Source: Streptomyces mobaraensis NBRC 13819 = DSM 40847 (GTDB lineage: Bacteria > Actinomycetota > Actinomycetes > Streptomycetales > Streptomycetaceae). From it: DNA of 64,000 nt. A program made the position numbers and the translations under genes. This document shows, one piece after another, positions 46,532 to 57,230 of this stretch. The DNA is taken from positions 5,233,501 through 5,297,500 of the forward strand of contig NZ_CP072827.1 in the NCBI RefSeq assembly GCF_017916255.1, written 5' to 3'. The notes under the pieces are model-generated. The model had not been told where the DNA came from. It worked only from the letters and a program-made list of their open reading frames with translations, and ran no database searches. Numbering within the stretch: the first letter of the stretch is position 1; each line of letters begins with the position of its first letter.

Positions 46532-47488
46532 GTGTCTTCCGCATCCCCGAGCCGAGCGTGGGACGTCCGCCGGCCGCCCTCCGCCGAGGGCAGGACTGTC
46601 CTGGTCACCGGGGGCAACGCCGGGATCGGCTACTTCGTCGCGGAGCAGCTCGCCGCCACCGGCGCCCTCGTCGTGCTCGGCAGCCGGAACGCGGCCAAGG
46701 CCGACGCCGCCATGGCCGCGATCCGCTCGCGCGTGGCCGGCGCGCGCCTGCGGCACCTTCCGCTGGACCTCGCCGACCTGTCGTCCCTGAAGACCGCCGT
46801 GGAGGGATCGGGTCTCGACCGGCTCGACGCGGTGGTCCACAACGCGGGTGTCGCGCTCGACCACCCGCCGCGCCGGGTGACGGCGGACGGCCACGAGCTG
46901 ATGTTCGGCACCAACCACCTCGGTCACTTCGCGCTCACCCAGTGGCTGGCCCCGCTGCTGTCCGCGGCCCCGGCCGGTCGCGTCGTGACGGTCGGCAGCT
47001 TCGCGGCGCGGTCCGAGCGCCTGGACCCGGACGACCCGCAGTCGACCCGCGACTACCGGCCCAAGCGCACCTACGGCCGGTCCAAGCTGGCGCAGATGTG
47101 CTTCGGCTTCGAACTCGACCGCCGCTTGCGTGCCGTCGGCAGCCCGGTGCTCAGCGTGGTCGCGCACCCAGGTGGTGCGCTGGACGGCCTCACGCCGTCC
47201 CGCCCGCCTGTGCACGAGACGAAGCGCGGCGCGCGGCTGCGCGCCTTGCCCGCCGGGCTCCTGGTGCAGGGCAAGGAAGCGGGGGCTTGGCCCGTCGTCC
47301 GCGCCGTCCTCGACCCGGACGTGCGGGGCGGGCAGTTGTGGGGGCCGAGGATCTTCGGCCTGCGGGGCGCGCCGCGGCGCGAGCCCGCCCCCGCCCACAT
47401 GGCCGACGAGACCGCCGCCGCCCGCCTCTGGAGGCTCAGCTGCGAACTGACGGGCACGGATCCGTGCCTCGGCTTTTCCTCCCGGTAG
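46532..47488 (+). CDS. Short-chain dehydrogenase/reductase
   Basis: A 318-residue SDR, of the length seen in retinol-dehydrogenase/WW-domain oxidoreductase-like members. The cofactor motif is TGGNAGIG at 26-33, NNAG-like is VVHNAG, and the catalytic pair is Tyr181-Lys185 in TYGRSKLA. It should reduce or oxidise an alcohol with NAD(P). The GTG at 46532 has AAGGAG 9 bases upstream; a longer reading from 46064 overlaps the previous gene. Possibly co-regulated with the TetR operon. Confidence 0.88.
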   Translation: MSSASPSRAWDVRRPPSAEGRTVLVTGGNAGIGYFVAEQLAATGALVVLGSRNAAKADAAMAAIRSRVAGARLRHLPLDLADLSSLKTAVEGSGLDRLDAVVHNAGVALDHPPRRVTADGHELMFGTNHLGHFALTQWLAPLLSAAPAGRVVTVGSFAARSERLDPDDPQSTRDYRPKRTYGRSKLAQMCFGFELDRRLRAVGSPVLSVVAHPGGALDGLTPSRPPVHETKRGARLRALPAGLLVQGKEAGAWPVVRAVLDPDVRGGQLWGPRIFGLRGAPRREPAPAHMADETAAARLWRLSCELTGTDPCLGFSSR

Positions 47489-47543
47489 GCCACGGTGGCG
47501 CTCGGGGCGCGCCGAGGTCCCCGCCGCCGCCCGTTCCGCCCCG

Positions 47544-47942
47544 TCAGGCGCTGTCGGCGGTCGCGCTCGCCCTTATCCCACGCACCAGCGCCCGGAAGGC
47601 GCTCGGGCCGGTCCGTACGACCTGGTCGGGCTCGGTGCTTTCGCGCAGGGCGATGCCGCCCTTCACGGCCGCGATCTCCAGACAGTTGTTCCCGCCGCCC
47701 GCGCACATGGACGAGCGTTGCCAAGGGGGACGGTCCATGAAACAACTCCTCACAGCCGCGAACGGGGCGCCTGCTCTTATCTCGCGTATCAGCGAGTGGA
47801 AAGCGCTCGGGCTGGTCCGTATGACGTGTTCGGGTTCGGAGCTCTCGCGTAGGGCTATACCGGGTGTGTTCGCGCGCACCTGTACGCAGTTGTTACCACC
47901 CTCCTCTGAGAACGACGACTTGACCCAGCTGCGGCTGTACAA
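47544..47942 (-). CDS. Fused tandem DUF397 protein
   Basis: A 132-residue reading frame holds two DUF397 modules, where the family is normally one module of 60-70 residues. Module 1 (about 5-60): WVKSSFSEEGGNNCVQVRA to PGIALRESSEPEHVIRTSPSAF. Module 2 (about 72-125): WQRSSMCAGGGNNCLEIAA to GGIALRESTEPDQVVRTGPSAF. The start is TTG at 47942 with GGGGGAG close upstream, 10 bp after the regulator stop. An internal ATG at residue 69 (47738) has its own GAGGAG 7 bases upstream, so a short second product is also possible. DUF397 genes typically accompany WhiJ-like regulators. Confidence 0.85.
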   Translation of the reverse strand: MYSRSWVKSSFSEEGGNNCVQVRANTPGIALRESSEPEHVIRTSPSAFHSLIREIRAGAPFAAVRSCFMDRPPWQRSSMCAGGGNNCLEIAAVKGGIALRESTEPDQVVRTGPSAFRALVRGIRASATADSA

Positions 47943-47952
47943 CCCGCTCCCC

Positions 47953-48804
47953 CTAGAGCTCTTTGGCGACGGTGAAGATGAAGTCCCTCGACTTCTCCCG
48001 GGACAACGCGGTCTTTTCGACGATGTCCAGCCTCGTGCGGAAGTTGGACAACTGCGTCGGTGAGTCGATGAACACGGCTCCGGTCGGGGAGTCCATGTGC
48101 ACGGTGTCCAGGCACGTGTGGGTGTACTCCGCGTAGAGGACCGAGTTGCCGGCCATCGGGAAGCCTCCGGCCGCGAAGGGGATGACCAGGAGGGTGACGT
48201 TGTCGCGTTCGCTCGCCTCCAGGAGATGGGTCAGCTGGGAGCGGGCGGTGTCACGTCCGCCCAGTTGCATGCGCAGGGCGGCTTCATGGATGGTCCCTAC
48301 GTACGGGATCGCATGGTCACCGGTGACGACGGCCTGTCGGGCGAGCCTGTGTGCGACGCGCAGCTCGACCTCAAGCCGCCGCAGCGGTGGCACGATGAGG
48401 TCGAAGATGGCCCGCGCGTGATCCTCGGTCTGGAAGAGGCCCGGCAGATGCGCGGTCTGGACGGTCCGTAACCGGATGGCGCCGTGTTCCAATTCGGATA
48501 CGTCGAGGAAGCCAGGCGGGATCTTGCCCCGGTACTCGTCCCACCAGCCGCCTTTGCGTCCGCCCGTCATCCGTGCCAGCGCGTCGACCAGCGAATCGTC
48601 CTCGCATTCGTAAATGCTCACGAGACGTCGGAGGCGTTCTTCGCTGATCCCGAAACGGCCTGCCTCGATGTTGGAGATCGCTGTCCGGTCGGCGCCCAGC
48701 AGACCGGCCGCTGTCGGTGCGGACATCCCGACTGCCTCGCGGAGTCGACGCAACTCCGTACCGAACCGGCGCTGAAGGATCGGCGGGGCTTGCCTTGGTG
48801 CCAT
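47953..48804 (-). CDS. WhiJ/AbaA-type HTH regulator (XRE, DUF5753)
   Basis: A 283-residue regulator. The N-terminal HTH is FGTELRRLREAVGMSAPTAAGLLGADRTAISNIEAGRFGI. The C-terminal DUF5753 domain has EHGAIRLRTVQTAHLPGLFQTEDHARAIFD and LLVIPFAAGGFPMAGNSVLYAEY. It forms a set with the downstream DUF397 gene and the divergent HATPase gene, as at the abaA and whiJ loci, which act in development and antibiotic timing. Codon 112 (48471-48469) is TTA, so translation may depend on the bldA tRNA. GAGAGAGGG precedes the ATG. Confidence 0.9.
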   Translation of the reverse strand: MAPRQAPPILQRRFGTELRRLREAVGMSAPTAAGLLGADRTAISNIEAGRFGISEERLRRLVSIYECEDDSLVDALARMTGGRKGGWWDEYRGKIPPGFLDVSELEHGAIRLRTVQTAHLPGLFQTEDHARAIFDLIVPPLRRLEVELRVAHRLARQAVVTGDHAIPYVGTIHEAALRMQLGGRDTARSQLTHLLEASERDNVTLLVIPFAAGGFPMAGNSVLYAEYTHTCLDTVHMDSPTGAVFIDSPTQLSNFRTRLDIVEKTALSREKSRDFIFTVAKEL

Positions 48805-48875
48805 GTGCCCTCTCTCTGCGGTCGCGGACAGTGTGCCCGTGCGGACGGCTCCGGTCCATTGCGACTGCGGGAAGC

Positions 48876-48906
48876 ACCCGTTGTAGTGAAACGGGTCGCA
48901 CGGGTT
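48876..48906. promoter_or_regulatory. ACCCGTT/AACGGGT repeats upstream of the WhiJ-like regulator
   Basis: ACCCGTT and AACGGGT form an inverted repeat (48876-48896), and a further ACGGGTT follows at 48900-48906. They are in the divergent region between the regulator (start 48804) and the HATPase gene (start 49104) and suit a self-controlling operator. Confidence 0.5.
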
Positions 48907-49103
48907 ATAGAGCGGGCGCTACGGTGTGGCGCGAGCCACCCGCTCCCCACCCCACCACGCCTCCGGAAGCGCACCGCGCTCACCCCCGTCGCGGCACTGA
49001 CACCGCGAGGCGCCAGAGCTCTGGGTCCGCCCAGTCGCGACCCCAACTCCACGCAACCACCCAGCCGTACAGCAGCCATCGCGCTCCGCATGGAGGTGCC
49101 CTC

Positions 49104-49604
49104 GTGGTCACACGCCCCCCACAACCCGCTCCCGCCCCTCAACCCCTCCCCTTCAACGCCCCCTGGGAGTACGAACTCGTCTTCCCGCACGACCCGCGCG
49201 GTCCGGGGATCGCGCGCGTCACCTTGCGGGCCGTGCTGGCCGTGCACGGGCTGGAGGAACTGGCGGACAGGGCGGAGCTGTTGACGTCCGAGCTCACGAC
49301 GAACTCCGTCCGGCACGCGTGGGGGCCGGCGACGGTCCGGCTCGCGTGGGAGTACCCGGTGCTGCGGGTGAGCGTGGCGGACACCGGCCCGTACGTGCCG
49401 GCCGTGCCGCCGGATCCGTCGGCCGTGGCGCTGGACGCGATCCGGGGCAGGGGGATGCTGATCCTCGACCTCGTCGCGTACCGGTGGGGTGGGTTCCCGC
49501 TCGGTCTGCCGCCGGCCGAGCCGAAGGGGAAGATCATCTGGTTTGAGCTGAGGCTGGACGCGGAGGCGCCGCCTCCGGGAGCCGTCCCGGCGCTGGTCGC
49601 CTGA
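49104..49604 (+). CDS. Anti-sigma-factor-like ATP-binding protein of the AbaA-type set
   Basis: A 166-residue GHKL ATPase-like protein. The N box is LTSELTTNSVRHAWGP, followed by VADTGPYVP, and the G1-like motif is IRGRGMLILDLVAYRWG. The GTG at 49104 has GGAGG 7 bases upstream; a longer reading from 48717 overlaps the regulator on the other strand. Its location, divergent from the WhiJ-like gene and DUF397, fits the three-part AbaA layout. It may bind a sigma-related partner. Confidence 0.85.
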   Translation: MVTRPPQPAPAPQPLPFNAPWEYELVFPHDPRGPGIARVTLRAVLAVHGLEELADRAELLTSELTTNSVRHAWGPATVRLAWEYPVLRVSVADTGPYVPAVPPDPSAVALDAIRGRGMLILDLVAYRWGGFPLGLPPAEPKGKIIWFELRLDAEAPPPGAVPALVA

Positions 49605-49666
49605 GCGCGGCGCGGTATAGCGCGGACCGGGCGGGGGAGGGCCCCCGCCCGGCGCCGGGCGGGGCG

Positions 49667-50296
49667 TCAGCGGGACGTGCGCGAGACGTTCGTCACCGAG
49701 CAGCGGAAGGTGCCCGTGGAGCCGGGCTTGGCGACGTAGATGGTCGAGACGTCGGCCTTGCGGCTGCTGTTCGGGGGCACGGACATGATGGAGGTGTAGC
49801 GGGTGCGGGTGTCGCCCTCCGGCATCGTGAACTTCACGGTGAGCGAGTAGTCGCTGGTCTGCGACGCGCTGCTGTTGGTGGCGGTGAGCTTGGCGGTGAT
49901 GCCGCTCGCGCTGCTGTAGGTGCAGCCGTTGATCTTGATGTCCCGCATGGCGTCGTTGGAGCTGCCGCGGCTGCGGCCGGACGAGCCGAGGATCGAGGAG
50001 CCGCCGCTCGACGAGTCGCCCGAGGTGGTCGTGCCGCTCGACGTCGAGCCGGTGCTGAAGCCGCCCGACGTGGAGTCGGAGCCGGTTCCACCGGACGTGG
50101 TGCCGCCGAACGTGCCGCCCGACGAGTCGCCGCCCGACGTGGACGTGCTGCCGCCCGACGACGAACTGCTGCTACTGCTGCTGTGGTGGCTGGAACCGCC
50201 CCCTCCGCAGCTCCCGCCGTGATGGCCCCGGGCACCGGTCAGTGCGACGACGCAGACACCGAAGATGGCCGCGGCGCGGGCATGACGAAACTTCAC
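49667..50296 (-). CDS. Ser/Gly/Thr-rich secreted protein with a C-terminal beta domain
   Basis: A 209-residue preprotein. The signal peptide is about 1-25 (KFRHARAAAIFGVCVVALTGARG). Residues 28-112 are a Ser/Gly/Thr low-complexity linker containing runs such as HHSSSSSSSSSGGSTSTSGG. The C-terminal 95 residues look like a beta-sandwich (INGCTYSSASGITAKLTATNSSASQTSDYSLTVKFTMPEG to GSTGTFRCSVTNVSR) with two cysteines that can pair. The GTG has GGGGGAG 10 bases upstream. The function is unknown; the linker suggests that a wall-spanning surface domain is displayed. Confidence 0.8.
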   Translation of the reverse strand: MKFRHARAAAIFGVCVVALTGARGHHGGSCGGGGSSHHSSSSSSSSSGGSTSTSGGDSSGGTFGGTTSGGTGSDSTSGGFSTGSTSSGTTTSGDSSSGGSSILGSSGRSRGSSNDAMRDIKINGCTYSSASGITAKLTATNSSASQTSDYSLTVKFTMPEGDTRTRYTSIMSVPPNSSRKADVSTIYVAKPGSTGTFRCSVTNVSRTSR

Positions 50297-50571
50297 TGGT
50301 TCGGAACTCCCCCGTTGTCAGGCTTTTTTGCCCGTTCTTTTGACGAGCGCACGCCAGACTAACCAGATCTTTACAACCTCAGAAATCCTCGCGCCGTCTG
50401 TTCGCCTTCTGTGACAAGGGCGCGATGAAACCGGTGACGAACCGGAACCGGAGTGGCCGGAAAGAGCCGGTAAGTAGAGGGATGTCGGGCATGCCGGACG
50501 AGAGGCCGGGATCCGCGTGACCGGGTAGCGGGGCCGGGGCGGAGCACGACCGCGCGCCGGGTCGACAGCCG
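50297..50571. other. AT-richer intergenic region between the secreted protein and the histidine kinase
   Basis: It holds the presumed promoter of the Ser/Gly-rich protein around 50320-50380 (several T/A tracts) and the 3' end of the kinase transcript. No supported gene and no strong hairpin. Confidence 0.45.
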
Positions 50572-51789
50572 TCACCCCGAAGCGGGCAGGACCGTCCGTA
50601 CCCGGAAACCGCCGTCCACCGGGCCCGCCGTGAACTCCCCGCCGAGTTGTTCGGCGCGTTCGCGCAGGCCCGTCAGGCCGTGGCCGCCCGAGGGGAGGGT
50701 GGACGGCCGCGAGCCGGTGCCGCTCGGGGCGGCGGTGTTGGCGACCTCGACGGCGAGGAAGGTCCGGCCGGCCTCCCGGAGGACGTCCACGGAGACGGTG
50801 ACGGCCGCGCCCTCCGCGTGCTTGCGGACGTTGGTCAGCGCTTCCTGCACCGTGCGGTACGCGGCCTCCTCGACCTCCGCCGGCCACTTCAGGGCGTCGA
50901 GGGCGGGCAGGTCGGCCTCCAGGCGGGCATCGAGGCCGCTGCCTTTGACGAGGTCCGGCAGGGCGCCGAGCCGGGGGCGGAGGGCCGCGTCGCCGGGGGC
51001 CGTGCGCAGGACGCCGAGGAGGCCGCGGAGTTCGCTCAGGGCGGTGGCGCCCAGGCCGCGGATCACCGAGGCGGTCTCGCGGGCGGACGGTTCCTCCGCT
51101 GTCCGCTCCAGGGCGCCGGCCTGCACGGTCATCAGGCTGACCTGGTACGAGACGACGTCGTGCATCTCCCGGGCCAGCCGGGCCCGTTCGGCGACGACCG
51201 CCCGTTCGGCGATCAGCTCCGCCTCCCGGCGGTGGGCGCGGGACAACTCCTGGATGTGGTCGGCGAGTTGCCGGCGGGCCCGGCTGAGCTGGCCCATCGC
51301 CGTCGGGCCGACCGTCATCAGGGCGGACGAGAGGACGCCGAACAGCAGCGCGTCGTCGCGGCTCTGCCAGGCGCCCGGGATCGACGGCCACCAGGGGCCG
51401 AGCGAGGTGAGGAAGAACGCCAGGGACCAGCCGTAGACCGTCCACCGCCGCTCCATGGAGCGCGAGACCTGGTACATCGCCACCATGGGCGCGATCAGCA
51501 GGTGCCCGCCGAAGGTGACGGGCAGGGCGGTCACCAGGACGGGGACGGGGAAGCGGCGGCGGAGGAAGAGGGCGGCGACGGTCACCGCGTACAGGGTGGT
51601 CTCCGTCGGGCCGGCCACGGGGTACATGGCCGCCGTCTCGGCCGCCGTCACCGGGAGGAGGAGCAGGTCGCGGCGGAAGCCCCGCCACGTCACGGGCCAC
51701 CGCGCACCGCTCGGCCGCCGCGCGTCCCCGCGCCGGCGCATACCGGCGAGCCGCCGCGCACCCCCGCGCCCCGCGCGGAACCGGCTCAC
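50572..51789 (-). CDS. Sensor histidine kinase, NarL-partner type
   Basis: A 405-residue membrane kinase. About four to five hydrophobic segments span 40-165 (DLLLLPVTAAETAAMYPVAG onward), followed by a coiled-coil-like region and the HisKA_3 phosphoacceptor His210 in REMHDVVSYQVSLM. The C-terminal ATPase has TVQEALTNVRKHAEG (N box) and GGHGLTGLRERAEQLGG (G box). The GTG overlaps the response-regulator stop (GTGA). The signal sensed is unknown. Confidence 0.92.
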   Translation of the reverse strand: MSRFRAGRGGARRLAGMRRRGDARRPSGARWPVTWRGFRRDLLLLPVTAAETAAMYPVAGPTETTLYAVTVAALFLRRRFPVPVLVTALPVTFGGHLLIAPMVAMYQVSRSMERRWTVYGWSLAFFLTSLGPWWPSIPGAWQSRDDALLFGVLSSALMTVGPTAMGQLSRARRQLADHIQELSRAHRREAELIAERAVVAERARLAREMHDVVSYQVSLMTVQAGALERTAEEPSARETASVIRGLGATALSELRGLLGVLRTAPGDAALRPRLGALPDLVKGSGLDARLEADLPALDALKWPAEVEEAAYRTVQEALTNVRKHAEGAAVTVSVDVLREAGRTFLAVEVANTAAPSGTGSRPSTLPSGGHGLTGLRERAEQLGGEFTAGPVDGGFRVRTVLPASG

Positions 51790-52490
51790 GCCGGACCGGC
51801 CGCGTCCGGTCGCCCGCCGCGTGCACCGCCGTGTGCCCCGCCGCGCTCTCCGTCGAGGCGGACCAGCCCGTGGTGATGGGCGAGGACGGCCGCCTGGACG
51901 CGGTTGGCCGCGCCGAGTTTGGCCAGGATCGCGCTCACGTGGTCCTTGGCCGTGGCGGCGCCCATCAGCAGGGCGGCGCCGATCTCGGCGTTCGACTTCC
52001 CCCGGGCCAGCAGGGTCAGCACCGCGCGCTCGCGGTCGGTGAGGGAGGCCAGCCGGGCGGGCGGGGCGCCGCCGGCCCGCAGGTAGCCGTCGACCACGCT
52101 GTTCGCGACGGCGGGGGACAGCACCGTGCCGCCGGCCGCCAGGATGCGGACCGCGCTGGCCAGTTCGTCGGGGACGGTGTCCTTCACCAGGAACCCGGCG
52201 GCGCCGGCCCGCAGGGCGGGGGCGATGTGCTCGTCACCGGAGAACGTGGTGAGCATCGCCACCACGGGCGGCTCCGGCAGCGCCAGCAGCGAACCGAGCA
52301 CCGAGAGGCCGTCCACCTCGGGCATCCGGATGTCCAGCAGCACGACGTCGGGGCGGTGCGCGACCGCGAGTTCCACGGCGCGTACGCCCTCGCAGGCCAC
52401 CGGGACCTCGATGTCCGGTTCCGCCTCCAGGATGCTGCGGATTCCGGCGCGCAGCAGCTTCTCGTCGTCGACGACCATGACGCGGATCAC
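51786..52490 (-). CDS. LuxR/NarL-family response regulator
   Basis: A 234-residue regulator. The receiver has VVDDE, the phosphoacceptor Asp53 in VVLLDIRMPEVDG, Thr in LTTF and Lys in FLVKDT. The LuxR HTH is LTDRERAVLTLLARGKSNAEIGAALLMGAATAKDHVSAILAKLGAANRVQAAV. A Gly/Arg-rich tail follows. The GTG has AGGAG 9 bases upstream. It precedes and is coupled to the kinase gene, which should phosphorylate Asp53. Confidence 0.94.
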   Translation of the reverse strand: MIRVMVVDDEKLLRAGIRSILEAEPDIEVPVACEGVRAVELAVAHRPDVVLLDIRMPEVDGLSVLGSLLALPEPPVVAMLTTFSGDEHIAPALRAGAAGFLVKDTVPDELASAVRILAAGGTVLSPAVANSVVDGYLRAGGAPPARLASLTDRERAVLTLLARGKSNAEIGAALLMGAATAKDHVSAILAKLGAANRVQAAVLAHHHGLVRLDGERGGAHGGARGGRPDAAGPA

Positions 52491-52932
52491 TATTCACCAC
52501 TCCTGCGCTGCTACCGGTCAGGAAATATAACAACCGCCCGGTCGGTCGGTTTCCGCCGCCCCCGCCGACCGGAGGGGACGGAACCGACGGTCGGCGGGTA
52601 CCGGGAGGTGTCCCCGGGTCGTCACCATGGATGTGAGGGGGATGCGGTCCGCATCACGCCGGACATTCCGGAGGCGGGCGGGCGGCCGCGCGTTCCGTGG
52701 GGGGAGCGCGGCCGGGAGACGTACGGCCAGGGGGGACGTACGGCTCCGGGGGCCGTCCCGACAAGGGACGGCCGCCCGCCTCCGGAAGGACCCGCCCCGG
52801 CCGCGGTGCTTCCCCACCCCCGTAGGGGGTCGCCGCGGCCGGGGCGCTCAACCCGGTTCCCACTCCCGGGCTTCCGCGCCGTGTTGTGGACTGCCGCGTG
52901 TCCGCCGGGCGCGGGTAAGGCAAGCTGGGCCC
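52491..52932. other. Divergent promoter region of the two-component system and an SDR gene
   Basis: On the minus strand TATATT lies about 35 bp before the response-regulator start and could be its -10. The rest is GC-rich with no supported gene. An open frame runs in phase into the SDR gene from 52627 but lacks family sequence. Confidence 0.5.
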
Positions 52933-53622
52933 ATGGCAACACATGTGATCACCGGTGCCGGATCGGGCATCGGAGAGGTGCTGGCCGAGCGGTTGCTCGC
53001 CCGCGGGGACGAGATCTTCCTGTTCGCGCGCGACGCCGGACGCGCCAAGGAGCTGGCGGCCCGGTTCCCCGGCGCCCGCACGCTCGTCGGCGACCTCTCC
53101 AACCCCGACCGGCTCTCCTGGGCCCTGGACCAGCAGACGCTCCCGGAGCGCGTCGACTCGCTGCTGCACGTGGCGGGCGTCGTGGACCTCGGCGGGGTCG
53201 GCGAGCTGACGCCGCGGACGTGGACGAACACGCTCGCGGTCAACCTCGTCGCACCGGCAGAGCTCACCCGCCTGTTCCTGCCCCAACTGCGGGTCGCCCA
53301 CGGCCACGTGGTCTTCGTCAACTCGGGCGCCGGCCTCAACGCGGGCCCGAACTGGAGCGCCTACGCGGCCAGCAAGCACGGGCTCAAGGCGCTCGCCGAC
53401 TCCCTGCGCGCCGAGGAGCACGCCAACGGCGTCCGGGTGACCAGCGTCTACCCGGGCCGGACGGCCACCGCCATGCAGGCGAAGGTGCACCGGCAGGAGG
53501 GCAAGGAGTACGACGCGACGCGGTGGATCGAGCCCGGCTCGGTGGCGTCGACGATCCTGCACGCGATCGACCTGCCGCGCGACGCCGAGATCAACGACAT
53601 CACGGTCCGGCCGGGGCGCTGA
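52933..53622 (+). CDS. Short-chain dehydrogenase/reductase (classical length)
   Basis: A 229-residue SDR. The cofactor motif TGAGSGIG is at 7-14, HVAGVVDLGGVGEL stands for the NAG region, and the catalytic pair is Tyr144-Lys148 in YAASKHG. It should be a cytoplasmic NAD(P)-dependent oxidoreductase with an unknown substrate. The ATG has no clear ribosome site. Its C-terminus INDITVRPGR is typical of small NADP-type SDRs. Confidence 0.9.
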   Translation: MATHVITGAGSGIGEVLAERLLARGDEIFLFARDAGRAKELAARFPGARTLVGDLSNPDRLSWALDQQTLPERVDSLLHVAGVVDLGGVGELTPRTWTNTLAVNLVAPAELTRLFLPQLRVAHGHVVFVNSGAGLNAGPNWSAYAASKHGLKALADSLRAEEHANGVRVTSVYPGRTATAMQAKVHRQEGKEYDATRWIEPGSVASTILHAIDLPRDAEINDITVRPGR

Positions 53623-53721
53623 CCGGCGGGGCGGTCCCGTCCGGCCGGGCCTACATCCGTACGTCCGGCCGGTCCCGCGACCGGCCGGACGGGCGTGCCC
53701 CGACCGGCCGGCGCGGTCTCG

Positions 53722-53727
53722 TACCCT
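53722..53727 (+). promoter_or_regulatory. -10 element (TACCCT) of a probable leaderless MetE-like transcript
   Basis: TACCCT ends 6 bases before the GTG at 53734. Confidence 0.45.
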
Positions 53728-53733
53728 TCCCGG

Positions 53734-57083
<3,350 letters not shown>

Positions 57084-57230
57084 CCCTACAGCGCTTTCCG
57101 AACGCCACGCCAGGCCGGATCCTGTTCGGGCAACCGCCGCCGATCGCTGCCCGTCGTAGCCTTCTGCGGCCTACTGTTGAGATGTGCGCCTGCCGTGGCG
57201 CGGGCACCGCCGGCTGTGAGAGGGACGGGC

